Shown: piece after piece, positions 1-7,656 of the stretch
Position numbering within the stretch: the first letter of the stretch is position 1
Layout: the number at the start of each line of letters is the position of its first letter
DNA from: Oribacterium parvum
GTDB taxonomy: Bacteria; Bacillota; Clostridia; Lachnospirales; Lachnospiraceae
Reading direction: 5' to 3'
NCBI GenBank assembly: GCA_938022235.1
Contig: CALIEL010000070.1
Span: 1-11,772 of the forward strand
Length of the DNA stretch: 11,772 nt
Notes under the pieces: model-generated
The model's input: the letters and a program-made list of their open reading frames with translations, nothing else
What the model was told of the DNA's origin: nothing
Databases searched by the model: none
Made by a program: the position numbers and the translations under genes

Positions 1-2825
1 AAAGCGGCAAGAAGCTTCTCTGTAGCGGTACCGTTCGTTGCACCGACAGCAAAGGTATCCAAATATTCCTTGGCAGCTTCCACTACTGCGCTGTCCTTAC
101 TTTCTTCAGCCAGTCTCTCAACCTGCTTCTTCAAACGATCACGGATAGCGTTCTGTGCAAGAAGCATACCGTAACCAAACTCTGCATTATCCTCGAAAAG
201 AGAATTATCCCATGCCGGTCCCTGACCCTTGGCATTTACCGTATACGGTGTAGAGGGAGAAGAGTTACCCCAGATAGAAGAACATCCTGTAGCATTACTG
301 ATGTACATTCTCTCTCCGAAAAGCTGTGTAATAAGCTTTGCATACGGCGTCTCTCCACAACCCGGACAAGCACCGGAGAACTCGAAGAGCGGCTTCTTAA
401 ACTGAGAACCTTTCACGGTAGTCTCTTTGAACTTCGCAATTACTTCTTCCTTCTCCGGAAGAGTCACTGCATAATCGAAGTACTTCTGTGCATCCTCGTG
501 ATCCTCTCTCGGAGACATCACAAGGGCTTTCTCGCCCTTCATTCCCGGGCAGACATTTGCACAAGAACCGCAACCTACGCAATCCAATACGGAAACTTTA
601 ATGCCAAACTTATAGTTTGCCATAGCGGTCATCGGCTTAGTCTGATTTCCACTCGGTGCCTTCTCCGCTTCTTCCTCTGTGAAAGCAAACGGACGAATAG
701 CGGCATGCGGGCAGACATAAGAACAGAAATTACACTGAATACAGTTATCCGGATTCCATACAGGAACATTGACTGCAATACCGCGCTTCTCATAAGCAGC
801 CGTACCGACAGGGGTGGAACCGTCCACGTAGCTCTGGAAAGCGGATACCGGAAGATTATTTCCTTCCTGAGCGGAAACATGGTTCTGAATGTTGTTTACA
901 AAATCCAGTGCATCGGCTCTTCCAACAGTCTTTGTCTTGAATTCCAGACCTTCATCCGCACAATTTGCCCATTCCTTCTTAACTTCCACTTCTTCAAAGG
1001 CATTGGCACCGGCGTCGATTGCAGCCCAGTTCTTCTTAACGACATCTTCACCCTTACGTCCGTAAGTCTTCTGAGCGGCATCTTTCATGAGCTTGTTTGC
1101 CTGCTCCTTCGGAATGATACCGGTTAAAGTAAAGAATGCGGACTGGAGAATCGTGTTAATACGAGTCGGACCCATACCGGTCTCAATACCGATCTTTACA
1201 CCGTTAATGATGTAGAACTTGATATTGTGCTCAGCCATGTACTTCTTCACCTGACCCGGAATATGCTTCTCCACTTCATCCTTGGACCATGTACAGTTAA
1301 GTAGGAAGGTACCGCCGTCAACCAGCTCCTGAACCATGTTGAACTTGGTCATATAGGAAGGATTGTGACAAGCAACGAAGTTTGCTCTCTTAATGAGGTA
1401 AGTAGACTTAATCGGCTTATCACCAAATCTTAAGTGAGACATGGTAACACCGCCGGACTTCTTGGAGTCATAGTCAAAGTAAGCCTGTGCGTACTTATCT
1501 GTGTTATCTCCGATAATCTTGATGGAGTTCTTATTCGCACCAACAGTACCGTCTGCTCCCAGTCCCCAGAACTTACAGTTTACAGTTCCCTTTGGAGTAG
1601 TAACGATGGATGGTCCTTCCTGTAAGGAAAGGTGAGTTACATCATCGTTGATACCGATGGTAAATCTCTTCTTATCGGTATTGTTGTATACAGCTACGAT
1701 CTGTGCAGGAGTAGTATCCTTGGAACCTAAGCCGTAACGTCCGGAAAGAACGGTTACGTTCTTAAATTCGCTGGTGGAAAGAGCAGCTACAACGTCTAAG
1801 TATAAAGGCTCACCGATAGATCCAGGCTCCTTTGTACGGTCCAATACGGAAATAGTCTTTACTGTCTTTGGAATGGCCTTTAAGAAAGCGTCAACAGCAA
1901 ATGGACGATACAGTCTAACCTTGATAAGTCCAAGCTTTCTGCCTTCCTTCTCAGCCAAATAATCGATGGTCTCTTCAATGGTCTCGTTTACAGAACCCAT
2001 AGCAATAATTACGTGCTCTGCATCCGGAGCTCCATAGTAGTTAAAGAGCTGGTAATTGGTTCCGATCTTCTTATTAACCTTGTCCATGTACTCCTGAACG
2101 ATAGCAGGAAGTACATCATAATAAGGGTTGGAAGCCTCTCTTGCCTGGAAGAAAATATCAGGGTTCTGAGCGGAACCTCTCTCTACAGGGTGATTCGGGT
2201 TTAATGCGTTCTGACGGAATGCATCTACATACTCCCAATCCACCATATCCTTTAAGTCTTCGTAATCCCACTCTTCAATCTTCTGAATCTCATGGGAAGT
2301 ACGGAATCCGTCAAAGAAGTTGATGAAAGGAATACGTCCCTTTAATGCTGCAAGGTGAGCTACAGGAGTTAAGTCCATAACTTCCTGAACGGAAGACTCA
2401 CAAAGTAAAGCGGCACCGGTCTGACGACAAGCCATAACATCGGAGTGATCACCGAAGATAGAAAGGGCGTGGCTGGCAACAGCTCTTGCAGAAACATCAA
2501 ATACACCGGGAAGCTGCTCTCCGGCAACCTTATAAATGTCCGGAATCATCAATAAAAGACCCTGAGATGCTGTAAATGTAGTAGTTAAAGCACCGGCAGC
2601 CAAAGCACCATGCACAGCACCTGCAGCACCTGCCTCGGACTGCATCTCAGTAACCTGAACAGTCTCACCTAAAATATTCTGTCTTCCCTCTGTTGCCCAC
2701 TCATCCATATGCTCAGGCATAACGGAAGAAGGAGTAATTGGGAAAATCGCAGCGACCTCTGAGAACGCATAGGACGCATGAGCAGCAGCCTGATTACCGT
2801 CCATGGTCTTCATTTTTCTTGCCAT
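1..2825 (-). CDS. nifJ: pyruvate:ferredoxin (flavodoxin) oxidoreductase, 3' end cut by the window
   Basis: This enzyme oxidises pyruvate and CoA to acetyl-CoA and CO2 and passes the electrons to ferredoxin, in the cytoplasm of anaerobes. The reading frame is open from the ATG at 2825 to the left edge, giving 941 codons of a family usually near 1170-1200 residues, so the C-terminus is missing. The N-terminus (MARKMKTMDGNQAAAHASYA, then FPITPSS) is the pyruvate-binding domain I. Two ferredoxin-like [4Fe-4S] motifs follow, with Cys695/698/701/705 (CIQCNFCSYVCP) and Cys749/752/755/759 (CVGCGSCANVCP). Three ligands of the proximal cluster are visible at Cys820, Cys823 and Cys848 (ACPGCGE, ATGCSS). 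The GDGW-type thiamine diphosphate motif and the last cluster Cys would lie beyond the edge. The start is supported by AGGAGG seven bases upstream. It is a separate transcription unit, behind the terminator of the VanW-family gene. I see no frameshift or missing ligand in the visible part. Confidence 0.97.
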   Translation of the reverse strand, partial: MARKMKTMDGNQAAAHASYAFSEVAAIFPITPSSVMPEHMDEWATEGRQNILGETVQVTEMQSEAGAAGAVHGALAAGALTTTFTASQGLLLMIPDIYKVAGEQLPGVFDVSARAVASHALSIFGDHSDVMACRQTGAALLCESSVQEVMDLTPVAHLAALKGRIPFINFFDGFRTSHEIQKIEEWDYEDLKDMVDWEYVDAFRQNALNPNHPVERGSAQNPDIFFQAREASNPYYDVLPAIVQEYMDKVNKKIGTNYQLFNYYGAPDAEHVIIAMGSVNETIEETIDYLAEKEGRKLGLIKVRLYRPFAVDAFLKAIPKTVKTISVLDRTKEPGSIGEPLYLDVVAALSTSEFKNVTVLSGRYGLGSKDTTPAQIVAVYNNTDKKRFTIGINDDVTHLSLQEGPSIVTTPKGTVNCKFWGLGADGTVGANKNSIKIIGDNTDKYAQAYFDYDSKKSGGVTMSHLRFGDKPIKSTYLIKRANFVACHNPSYMTKFNMVQELVDGGTFLLNCTWSKDEVEKHIPGQVKKYMAEHNIKFYIINGVKIGIETGMGPTRINTILQSAFFTLTGIIPKEQANKLMKDAAQKTYGRKGEDVVKKNWAAIDAGANAFEEVEVKKEWANCADEGLEFKTKTVGRADALDFVNNIQNHVSAQEGNNLPVSAFQSYVDGSTPVGTAAYEKRGIAVNVPVWNPDNCIQCNFCSYVCPHAAIRPFAFTEEEAEKAPSGNQTKPMTAMANYKFGIKVSVLDCVGCGSCANVCPGMKGEKALVMSPREDHEDAQKYFDYAVTLPEKEEVIAKFKETTVKGSQFKKPLFEFSGACPGCGETPYAKLITQLFGERMYISNATGCSSIWGNSSPSTPYTVNAKGQGPAWDNSLFEDNAEFGYGMLLAQNAIRDRLKKQVERLAEESKDSAVVEAAKEYLDTFAVGATNGTATEKLLAA

Positions 2826-2893
2826 AAGTTTCCTCCTAAACTGAAATAAACAAAACCTCTACCTTTCCCCTTTTAGGGAAATCATACAAGGGA

Positions 2894-2922
2894 ATACTAA
2901 TCTATCCCCATGCTAAAATCAA
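2894..2922 (-). promoter_or_regulatory. candidate sigma-A promoter of nifJ
   Basis: On the minus strand a -35-like TTGATT (2917-2922) and a -10-like TAGTAT (2894-2899) are separated by 17 bases, about 70 bases before the nifJ start. Each box matches four of six consensus positions, so this is only a best guess in an AT-rich gap. A small inverted repeat (TTCCC/GGGAA, 2865-2880) lies in the predicted leader. A gene-specific promoter is expected here because a terminator separates nifJ from the upstream gene. Confidence 0.3.
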
Positions 2923-2991
2923 GGAAAACACTTACCGTTTTTGATTTAGTACAATAGCTATTTTTTTCACAAGTATTTTTTCGCTTTTTAA

Positions 2992-3043
2992 AGAAAAAAG
3001 CAGCTTTGAATTCCTTGACAATTGTCAAAAAATTCAAAGCTGC
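2992..3043 (-). terminator. intrinsic terminator of the VanW-family gene
   Basis: Nine bases after the stop codon, the minus-strand transcript has perfect 13-base arms (GCAGCTTTGAATT at 3031-3043, pairing with 3000-3012). Inside them is a second palindrome, TTGACAATTGTCAA (3015-3028), separated from the outer stem by a two-base mismatch on each side (AA/CC). The stem ends in GCTGC and is followed at once by TTTTTTCTTT. The outer stem plus T-run is a textbook rho-independent terminator. Confidence 0.9.
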
Positions 3044-3051
3044 CGTAAACC

Positions 3052-4965
3052 TTAGGTTCCTGGACCGCCGGAAATAACATCCGCTTCCGTAGTGGGAACA
3101 CTGTTATTACCTACAGGTCCCTCATTGGAAACAACAGGATTCTCAGAAGCCTTTGTGGCACTCTGGGTTTTACTCTCCTGTGCCTTGGTCTCTGAAGCCT
3201 TACTTTCCGTGCTTGCCGAACTGCTTGCTGCCGTGCTTTCCGCTGCACTACTGCTTTCTACAGCATTTGCACTGTACTTCTTAGGAGTATGTCCCTGATA
3301 GCTGACATAATGATCTTTTACCTTCTCAGTCTTGCCGTCCTTAGTAATAATCTTATAGGCCTGCCATTCGGAACCGGCGGAACCGTTGCTCTCCTTACCC
3401 TGCTGTGGAGTAATTACCTGCACTGCCGGAACGGGAAGATCTTTAATCTTCTCGGATTCCAATTCCCACTTCACTCCGCTGGGAAGTACAGGAATTCCGT
3501 AGATCTGTACTGTAGCGGTTTGGTTGGAATACCAGGCACGAATACCGATGGCATGCTTGGAATCATTCACAAACTTAAAATCCGGTCCCGGCCAAGATAC
3601 CGTAGCATCCGTACCCGGAGTTACATAGTTAGGGGCAAAGGTGTGGGATCTGCGATAGGTCGTGGTTAATCCGGAGCGGAATACCGCATTGTATAGAGTG
3701 GAAGAAATCTGGCAGATTCCTCCTCCTACCTCTTCTACAACTTCTCCCTGATTATAAGCCGCAGCCGCCTTATAGCCCTTTTCTGCAGTTCTCTGTCCTA
3801 CTACACCGTTAAAGGAAAACTCCTCTCCGGGCTGAAGAACAGTACCGTTTACCGCCTCTGCCGCAAGACGAACATTGGTATTTCTCAGTTCATTGGAAGT
3901 AGTTTTGGTGGTAAAGCTGGCAATAATCTTATATTGATCCTTAATGGATGCAGTGGATGCGGGAACCTTCTCTCCCTCAGTACTAATCTCGGAGGAAAAT
4001 TCTTTATTGTTCAGGGCTTTCAGAATATCCTGCGCGGTAGCATCCACATTAATGGCATAACCGTCCTTGCTGCCGCCAAATTCAAATTCTCCGGTAGATT
4101 TATTGTACTTGGTAATGTCTCCATTTTTCGGAGCCATCTTCCAAACAATCGCAAGCTGATTCACATAGTCTTTAATTTTATCGCTAAAATCGGGAAGCTG
4201 CAGAATGTAATCCGCCTGAATGGCAGTTGAACTTTCCGCAGTGGTTTCTTCCGCCTTTTTCTTCTTCTTTTTCTTCTCTGTGGAGCTCTCCTCCGTACTG
4301 CTTTCCGAAGCCTTCTCTTCCTGATACTTGGTATAAATCTGGTCTACAAAATCTGTAATGCTGTCGGATAAGATATCCGGAATTTCATAGTCACTCTTAT
4401 TGGGACGAATGGTTACATCGGAAAGGGTATTCTTAACCTTTACCACTTCCTCCGTTCCTTGATCATCAATACCGTCTTCGCTTTTATTGTCTTCCGCCTT
4501 TGGAAATTCCGGCATGGAAAAATAATCAATATTAGGATTGGCATTTTTTACCACAAGATGCCAGGTGTAAGATTTCTTCAAGAAATCAATTACCTGCTCC
4601 TTGGTCATTCCCTTTAGATTTAAAAGCTCCGCTCCCGGTTTAAAGGCGGAATAATCCAAATACAAATCCTCATGAATTGCATTGGGATCTATGTACTCCG
4701 TTTCCGTAGCAGTGGTCTCCGCTTCATGAAAAAAGCCGGCATTCCGGCTTAAAGCAAAGACTGCGGCTGCACTTCCGAACAGGGCTACTGCGGCTATAAT
4801 GATAGGAAGATGGCCATTGTTCTTGGGGCGTCGTCCACCGCTTCTACCATTACTTCGTCCACTACGTGCCCCTTTATCGCCATAGCTGTACTGGGCACTT
4901 CTGCTTCTTGAACCACCCTTTGCTCTACTGATTCCTTGAGATAATCTTCTTTCGCTGGCTATCAT
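3052..4965 (-). CDS. membrane-anchored VanW-family protein with low-complexity linkers
   Basis: Predicted 637-residue envelope protein of the VanW/YoaR type. These proteins are common in Clostridia; their biochemical role is not established, although association with peptidoglycan is usually assumed. Residues 1-50 are a basic Ser/Arg/Gly-rich cytoplasmic tail. Residues about 52-74 form one hydrophobic membrane segment (LPIIIAAVALFGSAAAVFAL). A putative peptidoglycan-binding-like region follows, interrupted near residue 235 by an acidic/Ser stretch and a run of seven Lys. The VanW domain spans roughly 347-487 with the hallmark GGGICQISSTLYNA at about 412-425. A possible G5-like segment and a Ser/Ala/Thr-rich tail of about 80 residues end the protein. 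I chose the ATG at 4965 because AAAGGA lies six bases after its natural spacing upstream and the basic tail and membrane segment begin there. The frame stays open to an ATG at 5112, but that one sits beside the leuS terminator hairpin. Function is unproven; family assignment is firm. Confidence 0.9.
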   Translation of the reverse strand: MIASERRLSQGISRAKGGSRSRSAQYSYGDKGARSGRSNGRSGGRRPKNNGHLPIIIAAVALFGSAAAVFALSRNAGFFHEAETTATETEYIDPNAIHEDLYLDYSAFKPGAELLNLKGMTKEQVIDFLKKSYTWHLVVKNANPNIDYFSMPEFPKAEDNKSEDGIDDQGTEEVVKVKNTLSDVTIRPNKSDYEIPDILSDSITDFVDQIYTKYQEEKASESSTEESSTEKKKKKKKAEETTAESSTAIQADYILQLPDFSDKIKDYVNQLAIVWKMAPKNGDITKYNKSTGEFEFGGSKDGYAINVDATAQDILKALNNKEFSSEISTEGEKVPASTASIKDQYKIIASFTTKTTSNELRNTNVRLAAEAVNGTVLQPGEEFSFNGVVGQRTAEKGYKAAAAYNQGEVVEEVGGGICQISSTLYNAVFRSGLTTTYRRSHTFAPNYVTPGTDATVSWPGPDFKFVNDSKHAIGIRAWYSNQTATVQIYGIPVLPSGVKWELESEKIKDLPVPAVQVITPQQGKESNGSAGSEWQAYKIITKDGKTEKVKDHYVSYQGHTPKKYSANAVESSSAAESTAASSSASTESKASETKAQESKTQSATKASENPVVSNEGPVGNNSVPTTEADVISGGPGT

Positions 4966-4971
4966 ATTCCA

Positions 4972-4977
4972 TCCTTT
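4972..4977 (-). promoter_or_regulatory. ribosome binding site deciding the VanW-family gene start
   Basis: AAAGGA on the minus strand lies six bases before the ATG at 4965. The upstream in-frame ATG at 5112 has no comparable site and abuts the hairpin that terminates leuS, so the extra 49 codons are probably not translated. Confidence 0.65.
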
Positions 4978-5079
4978 GTATATGTTTATTAACTGATAAT
5001 CCGGATAGGACAGGCTTTGCCTATACCATCGGCTCATAAGAAGATACCGCTCATTTTGCAGGCGATATTCTTCAAGAAT

Positions 5080-5106
5080 AAAAGGTGCTGAAACACAGCA
5101 CCTTTT
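5080..5106 (-). terminator. terminator of the selB-leuS unit
   Basis: A perfect inverted repeat (AAAAGGTGCTG with CAGCACCTTTT, loop of five bases) lies about 90 bases downstream of the leuS stop. On the minus strand the stem runs into TTTTATTCTT. The flanks are A/T-rich on both sides, so it could work in both directions, but no plus-strand gene is visible that would need it. Confidence 0.8.
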
Positions 5107-5194
5107 TATCATACCATAATCTTTTCATTTGTATAGAAAAGAATCCTAAAAAAAATCTATAGGGCTTTACAAAAATGTAAGAAAAATTCTTCTG

Positions 5195-7609
5195 TTATTT
5201 GACAACAAAGTTCACGATTTTTCCGGGAATATACACTTCCTTTACGAGAGTACCGTCCAACTTATCCCCTAAACATTCCTTAGCCTTAGCAAGAATTTCT
5301 TCTTTGCTTAAATCCTTGGGAACCTCCAGTACCGCCTTTACTTTTCCGTTTACCTGTAAAGGAAGCTTAATTTCATCCGCCTCCATGGCTTTATCATCGT
5401 ACTCAGGCCAGCCGGCGGCAAATACACTGCCTTCTCCCTTTGCCAAATGATAACACTCCTCTGCAATATGGGGAGCAAATGGAGCCAAAAGCACGGAGAA
5501 GCTGCGAAGGGTTTCCAAATCTACGCCCCCTTCTTTCTTCGCCAGATCCAAGAGGCTGTTATTGTACTCCATAAAGCCGGAAACAACAGTATTTAAGTTG
5601 AAGCTGTCAAAACGAAGCTGAATATCATGAATTAAGTTATGTCGTACACGAATCATTTCTTTCGTAGGACTGATATTCTTATCCTTGGATTCTTCCACAA
5701 GATTATAGAAACGATTCAGGAAACGATAAACTCCATCAATTCCTCTGTCATCCCATTCCGCATCCAATTCGGGGGGACCTACAAAAAGCTCATAAAGTCT
5801 AAGAGCATCACAGCCGTAATCCCTAACCAGATCATCGGGAGAAACTACATTTCCCATGGACTTGGACATCTTAATACCGTTTTGTCCTAAAATCATTCCC
5901 TGATTAAAGAGCTTTACAAAGGGCTCCTTAAATCCTACCACACCGATATCATAGAGGAATTTGGTCCAGAAACGGGAATACAGAAGGTGTAATACTGCAT
6001 GCTCCACGCCTCCGATATACATATCCACCGGCAAATATTTATCAGCCTTCTCTCTGCTGACCAAAGCCTTGTCATCATGATTATCAACATAACGCAAGAA
6101 ATACCAGGAAGATCCTGCCCACTGAGGCATTGTATTAGTCTCCCGCTTTGCCGGACCTCCACACTTTGGACAAGTGCAGTTTACCCAGTCAGTAATGCCG
6201 GCCAAGGGAGATTCTCCCGTTCCGGTAGGCTCATAGTTTTCTACCTCAGGTAGCTTTAAAGGAAGCTCTTCCACCGGTACCGCTACATTTCCGCATTTCT
6301 CACAATGTACGATAGGAATCGGCTCTCCCCAGTATCTTTGTCTGGAGAAAACCCAGTCTCTGAGCTTAAAGCTTACGGTCTTCCGGCCGAAGCCTCTTTT
6401 CTCCACCTCATTAGCCGCTTCCACCTTTAATTCGGAGGACTCTCTTCCATTCCACTCTCCGGAGTTAATCATAATACCGGAGGCTTCCGTATATGCCTCT
6501 TCCAATACCTCTTCCTTCCCGTCCTTGGAAATAACCTGAACAATGGGAAGGTCAAACTTCTTGGCAAAAGCAAAGTCCCTGGCATCATGAGCAGGTACAC
6601 ACATAATGGCTCCGGTTCCGTGATCTGCCAATACATAGTCGGAAATCCAAATAGCACACTTCTCCCCGTTTAATGGATTAATGGCATAGGCTCCGGTAAA
6701 CTCTCCGGTTTTATCCTTGTCATTCACCGCCATTCTTTCCACGTTGGACTTATTGGCTGCCATGGAAATATAGGCTTCTACCTTTTCTCTTTGGGCATCC
6801 GTACAAATCTTCTGAACCATAGGATGCTCCGGGGCAAGAACAAGGAAGGTGGCTCCGTAAAGCGTGTCAGGTCTTGTGGTGAAAACAGTAATCTTATCTT
6901 CTCTTCCCTCTAAGGTAAAGTCCACCTCCGCTCCGTAGGAACGGCCAATCCACTCTGCCTGCATCTTCTTAACCTTTTCCGGCCAATCCAATTCCTGCAA
7001 ATCATCCAATAAGCGATCTGCATATTCGGTAATCTTCAGCATCCACTGTCTTAAATTCTTCTTGGTAACTGCCGTACCGCAACGTTCACACTTGCCATCC
7101 ACTACTTCCTCATTGGCAAGTCCTGTTTTGCAGCTTGGACACCAGTTAATAGGGAACTCCTTTTCATAAGCCAGTCCCTTCTCAAACATTTTCACAAAAA
7201 TCCACTGGGTCCACTTATAGAACTTGGGATCAGTAGTATTCACTTCCATGTCCCAGTCGTAAATGGCATTAATCTGCTGTAACTGTCGCTTAATGTTCTC
7301 CACATTTTTCTTTGTGGTGATAGAAGGATGAATTCCCATCTTAATGGCATAGTTTTCAGCAGGCAAGCCGAAGGCATCCCAGCCCATGGGATGAATCACA
7401 TACTTTCCCTTAATGACCTGATAACGTGACCAAGCATCGGAAATCACGTAGCCTCTCCAGTGTCCTACATGCAGTCCGGAACCGGAGGGATAAGGGAACA
7501 TATCTAAGCAATAGTATTTTTCTTTCTTCTCGTCCTTTGGGTTAATGGGATTTTTCTCCCAAAATTCCTGCCACTTCTTCTCTACGGCAGCATGATTATA
7601 TCTAGCCAT
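5195..7609 (-). CDS. leuS: leucyl-tRNA synthetase
   Basis: Class I aminoacyl-tRNA synthetase that charges tRNA-Leu with leucine in the cytoplasm. At 804 residues it has the length typical of the Bacillus-type bacterial enzyme. The HIGH signature appears as HVGH at 47-50 (PYPSGSGLHVGH) and the KMSKS loop at 580-584 (GIKMSKSMGN). A zinc-binding segment with WCPSC and CERCG lies at about 155-178, and a second Cys-rich one (CEKCG, CTCPKCGG) at about 437-475. The CP1 editing domain is present, with TTRPDTLYGATF and the later TGAIMCVPAHDARD containing the Asp needed to clear mischarged amino acids. The C-terminal anticodon-binding and tail domains are complete, ending in KIVNFVVK. GAGGTGA stands just before the ATG. 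It begins 47 bases after selB with no terminator between, so the two are probably co-transcribed. No T-box leader fits in that short gap. Confidence 0.98.
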   Translation of the reverse strand: MARYNHAAVEKKWQEFWEKNPINPKDEKKEKYYCLDMFPYPSGSGLHVGHWRGYVISDAWSRYQVIKGKYVIHPMGWDAFGLPAENYAIKMGIHPSITTKKNVENIKRQLQQINAIYDWDMEVNTTDPKFYKWTQWIFVKMFEKGLAYEKEFPINWCPSCKTGLANEEVVDGKCERCGTAVTKKNLRQWMLKITEYADRLLDDLQELDWPEKVKKMQAEWIGRSYGAEVDFTLEGREDKITVFTTRPDTLYGATFLVLAPEHPMVQKICTDAQREKVEAYISMAANKSNVERMAVNDKDKTGEFTGAYAINPLNGEKCAIWISDYVLADHGTGAIMCVPAHDARDFAFAKKFDLPIVQVISKDGKEEVLEEAYTEASGIMINSGEWNGRESSELKVEAANEVEKRGFGRKTVSFKLRDWVFSRQRYWGEPIPIVHCEKCGNVAVPVEELPLKLPEVENYEPTGTGESPLAGITDWVNCTCPKCGGPAKRETNTMPQWAGSSWYFLRYVDNHDDKALVSREKADKYLPVDMYIGGVEHAVLHLLYSRFWTKFLYDIGVVGFKEPFVKLFNQGMILGQNGIKMSKSMGNVVSPDDLVRDYGCDALRLYELFVGPPELDAEWDDRGIDGVYRFLNRFYNLVEESKDKNISPTKEMIRVRHNLIHDIQLRFDSFNLNTVVSGFMEYNNSLLDLAKKEGGVDLETLRSFSVLLAPFAPHIAEECYHLAKGEGSVFAAGWPEYDDKAMEADEIKLPLQVNGKVKAVLEVPKDLSKEEILAKAKECLGDKLDGTLVKEVYIPGKIVNFVVK

Positions 7610-7656
7610 TTTTTCACCTCGAACTTTCTATGATAACGAATGCCATTTTATAACCC

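Noticed and set aside
498..1127. 209-codon open frame on the plus strand within nifJ
   Set aside because: It lies wholly antisense to a gene with clear iron-sulfur motifs, has no ribosome binding site or recognisable domain, and its composition is what the reverse complement of a constrained gene gives.
2953..2979. Rex-type redox operator upstream of nifJ (TTGTGAA half-site)
   Set aside because: Only one half-site is recognisable and no matching inverted half lies at the right spacing.
4966..5112. 49-codon N-terminal extension of the VanW-family protein
   Set aside because: The upstream ATG abuts the leuS terminator, lacks a ribosome binding site and its peptide is unlike a leader; the ATG at 4965 has a good site.
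5165..5178. Small hairpin TTACA/TGTAA just after leuS as the terminator
   Set aside because: A five-pair A/T-rich stem is too weak; the G/C-containing hairpin at 5080-5106 is the better terminator.
7610..7656. T-box or other leader regulating leuS
   Set aside because: Only 47 bases separate selB and leuS and no T-box consensus or hairpin is visible there or in the selB leader.
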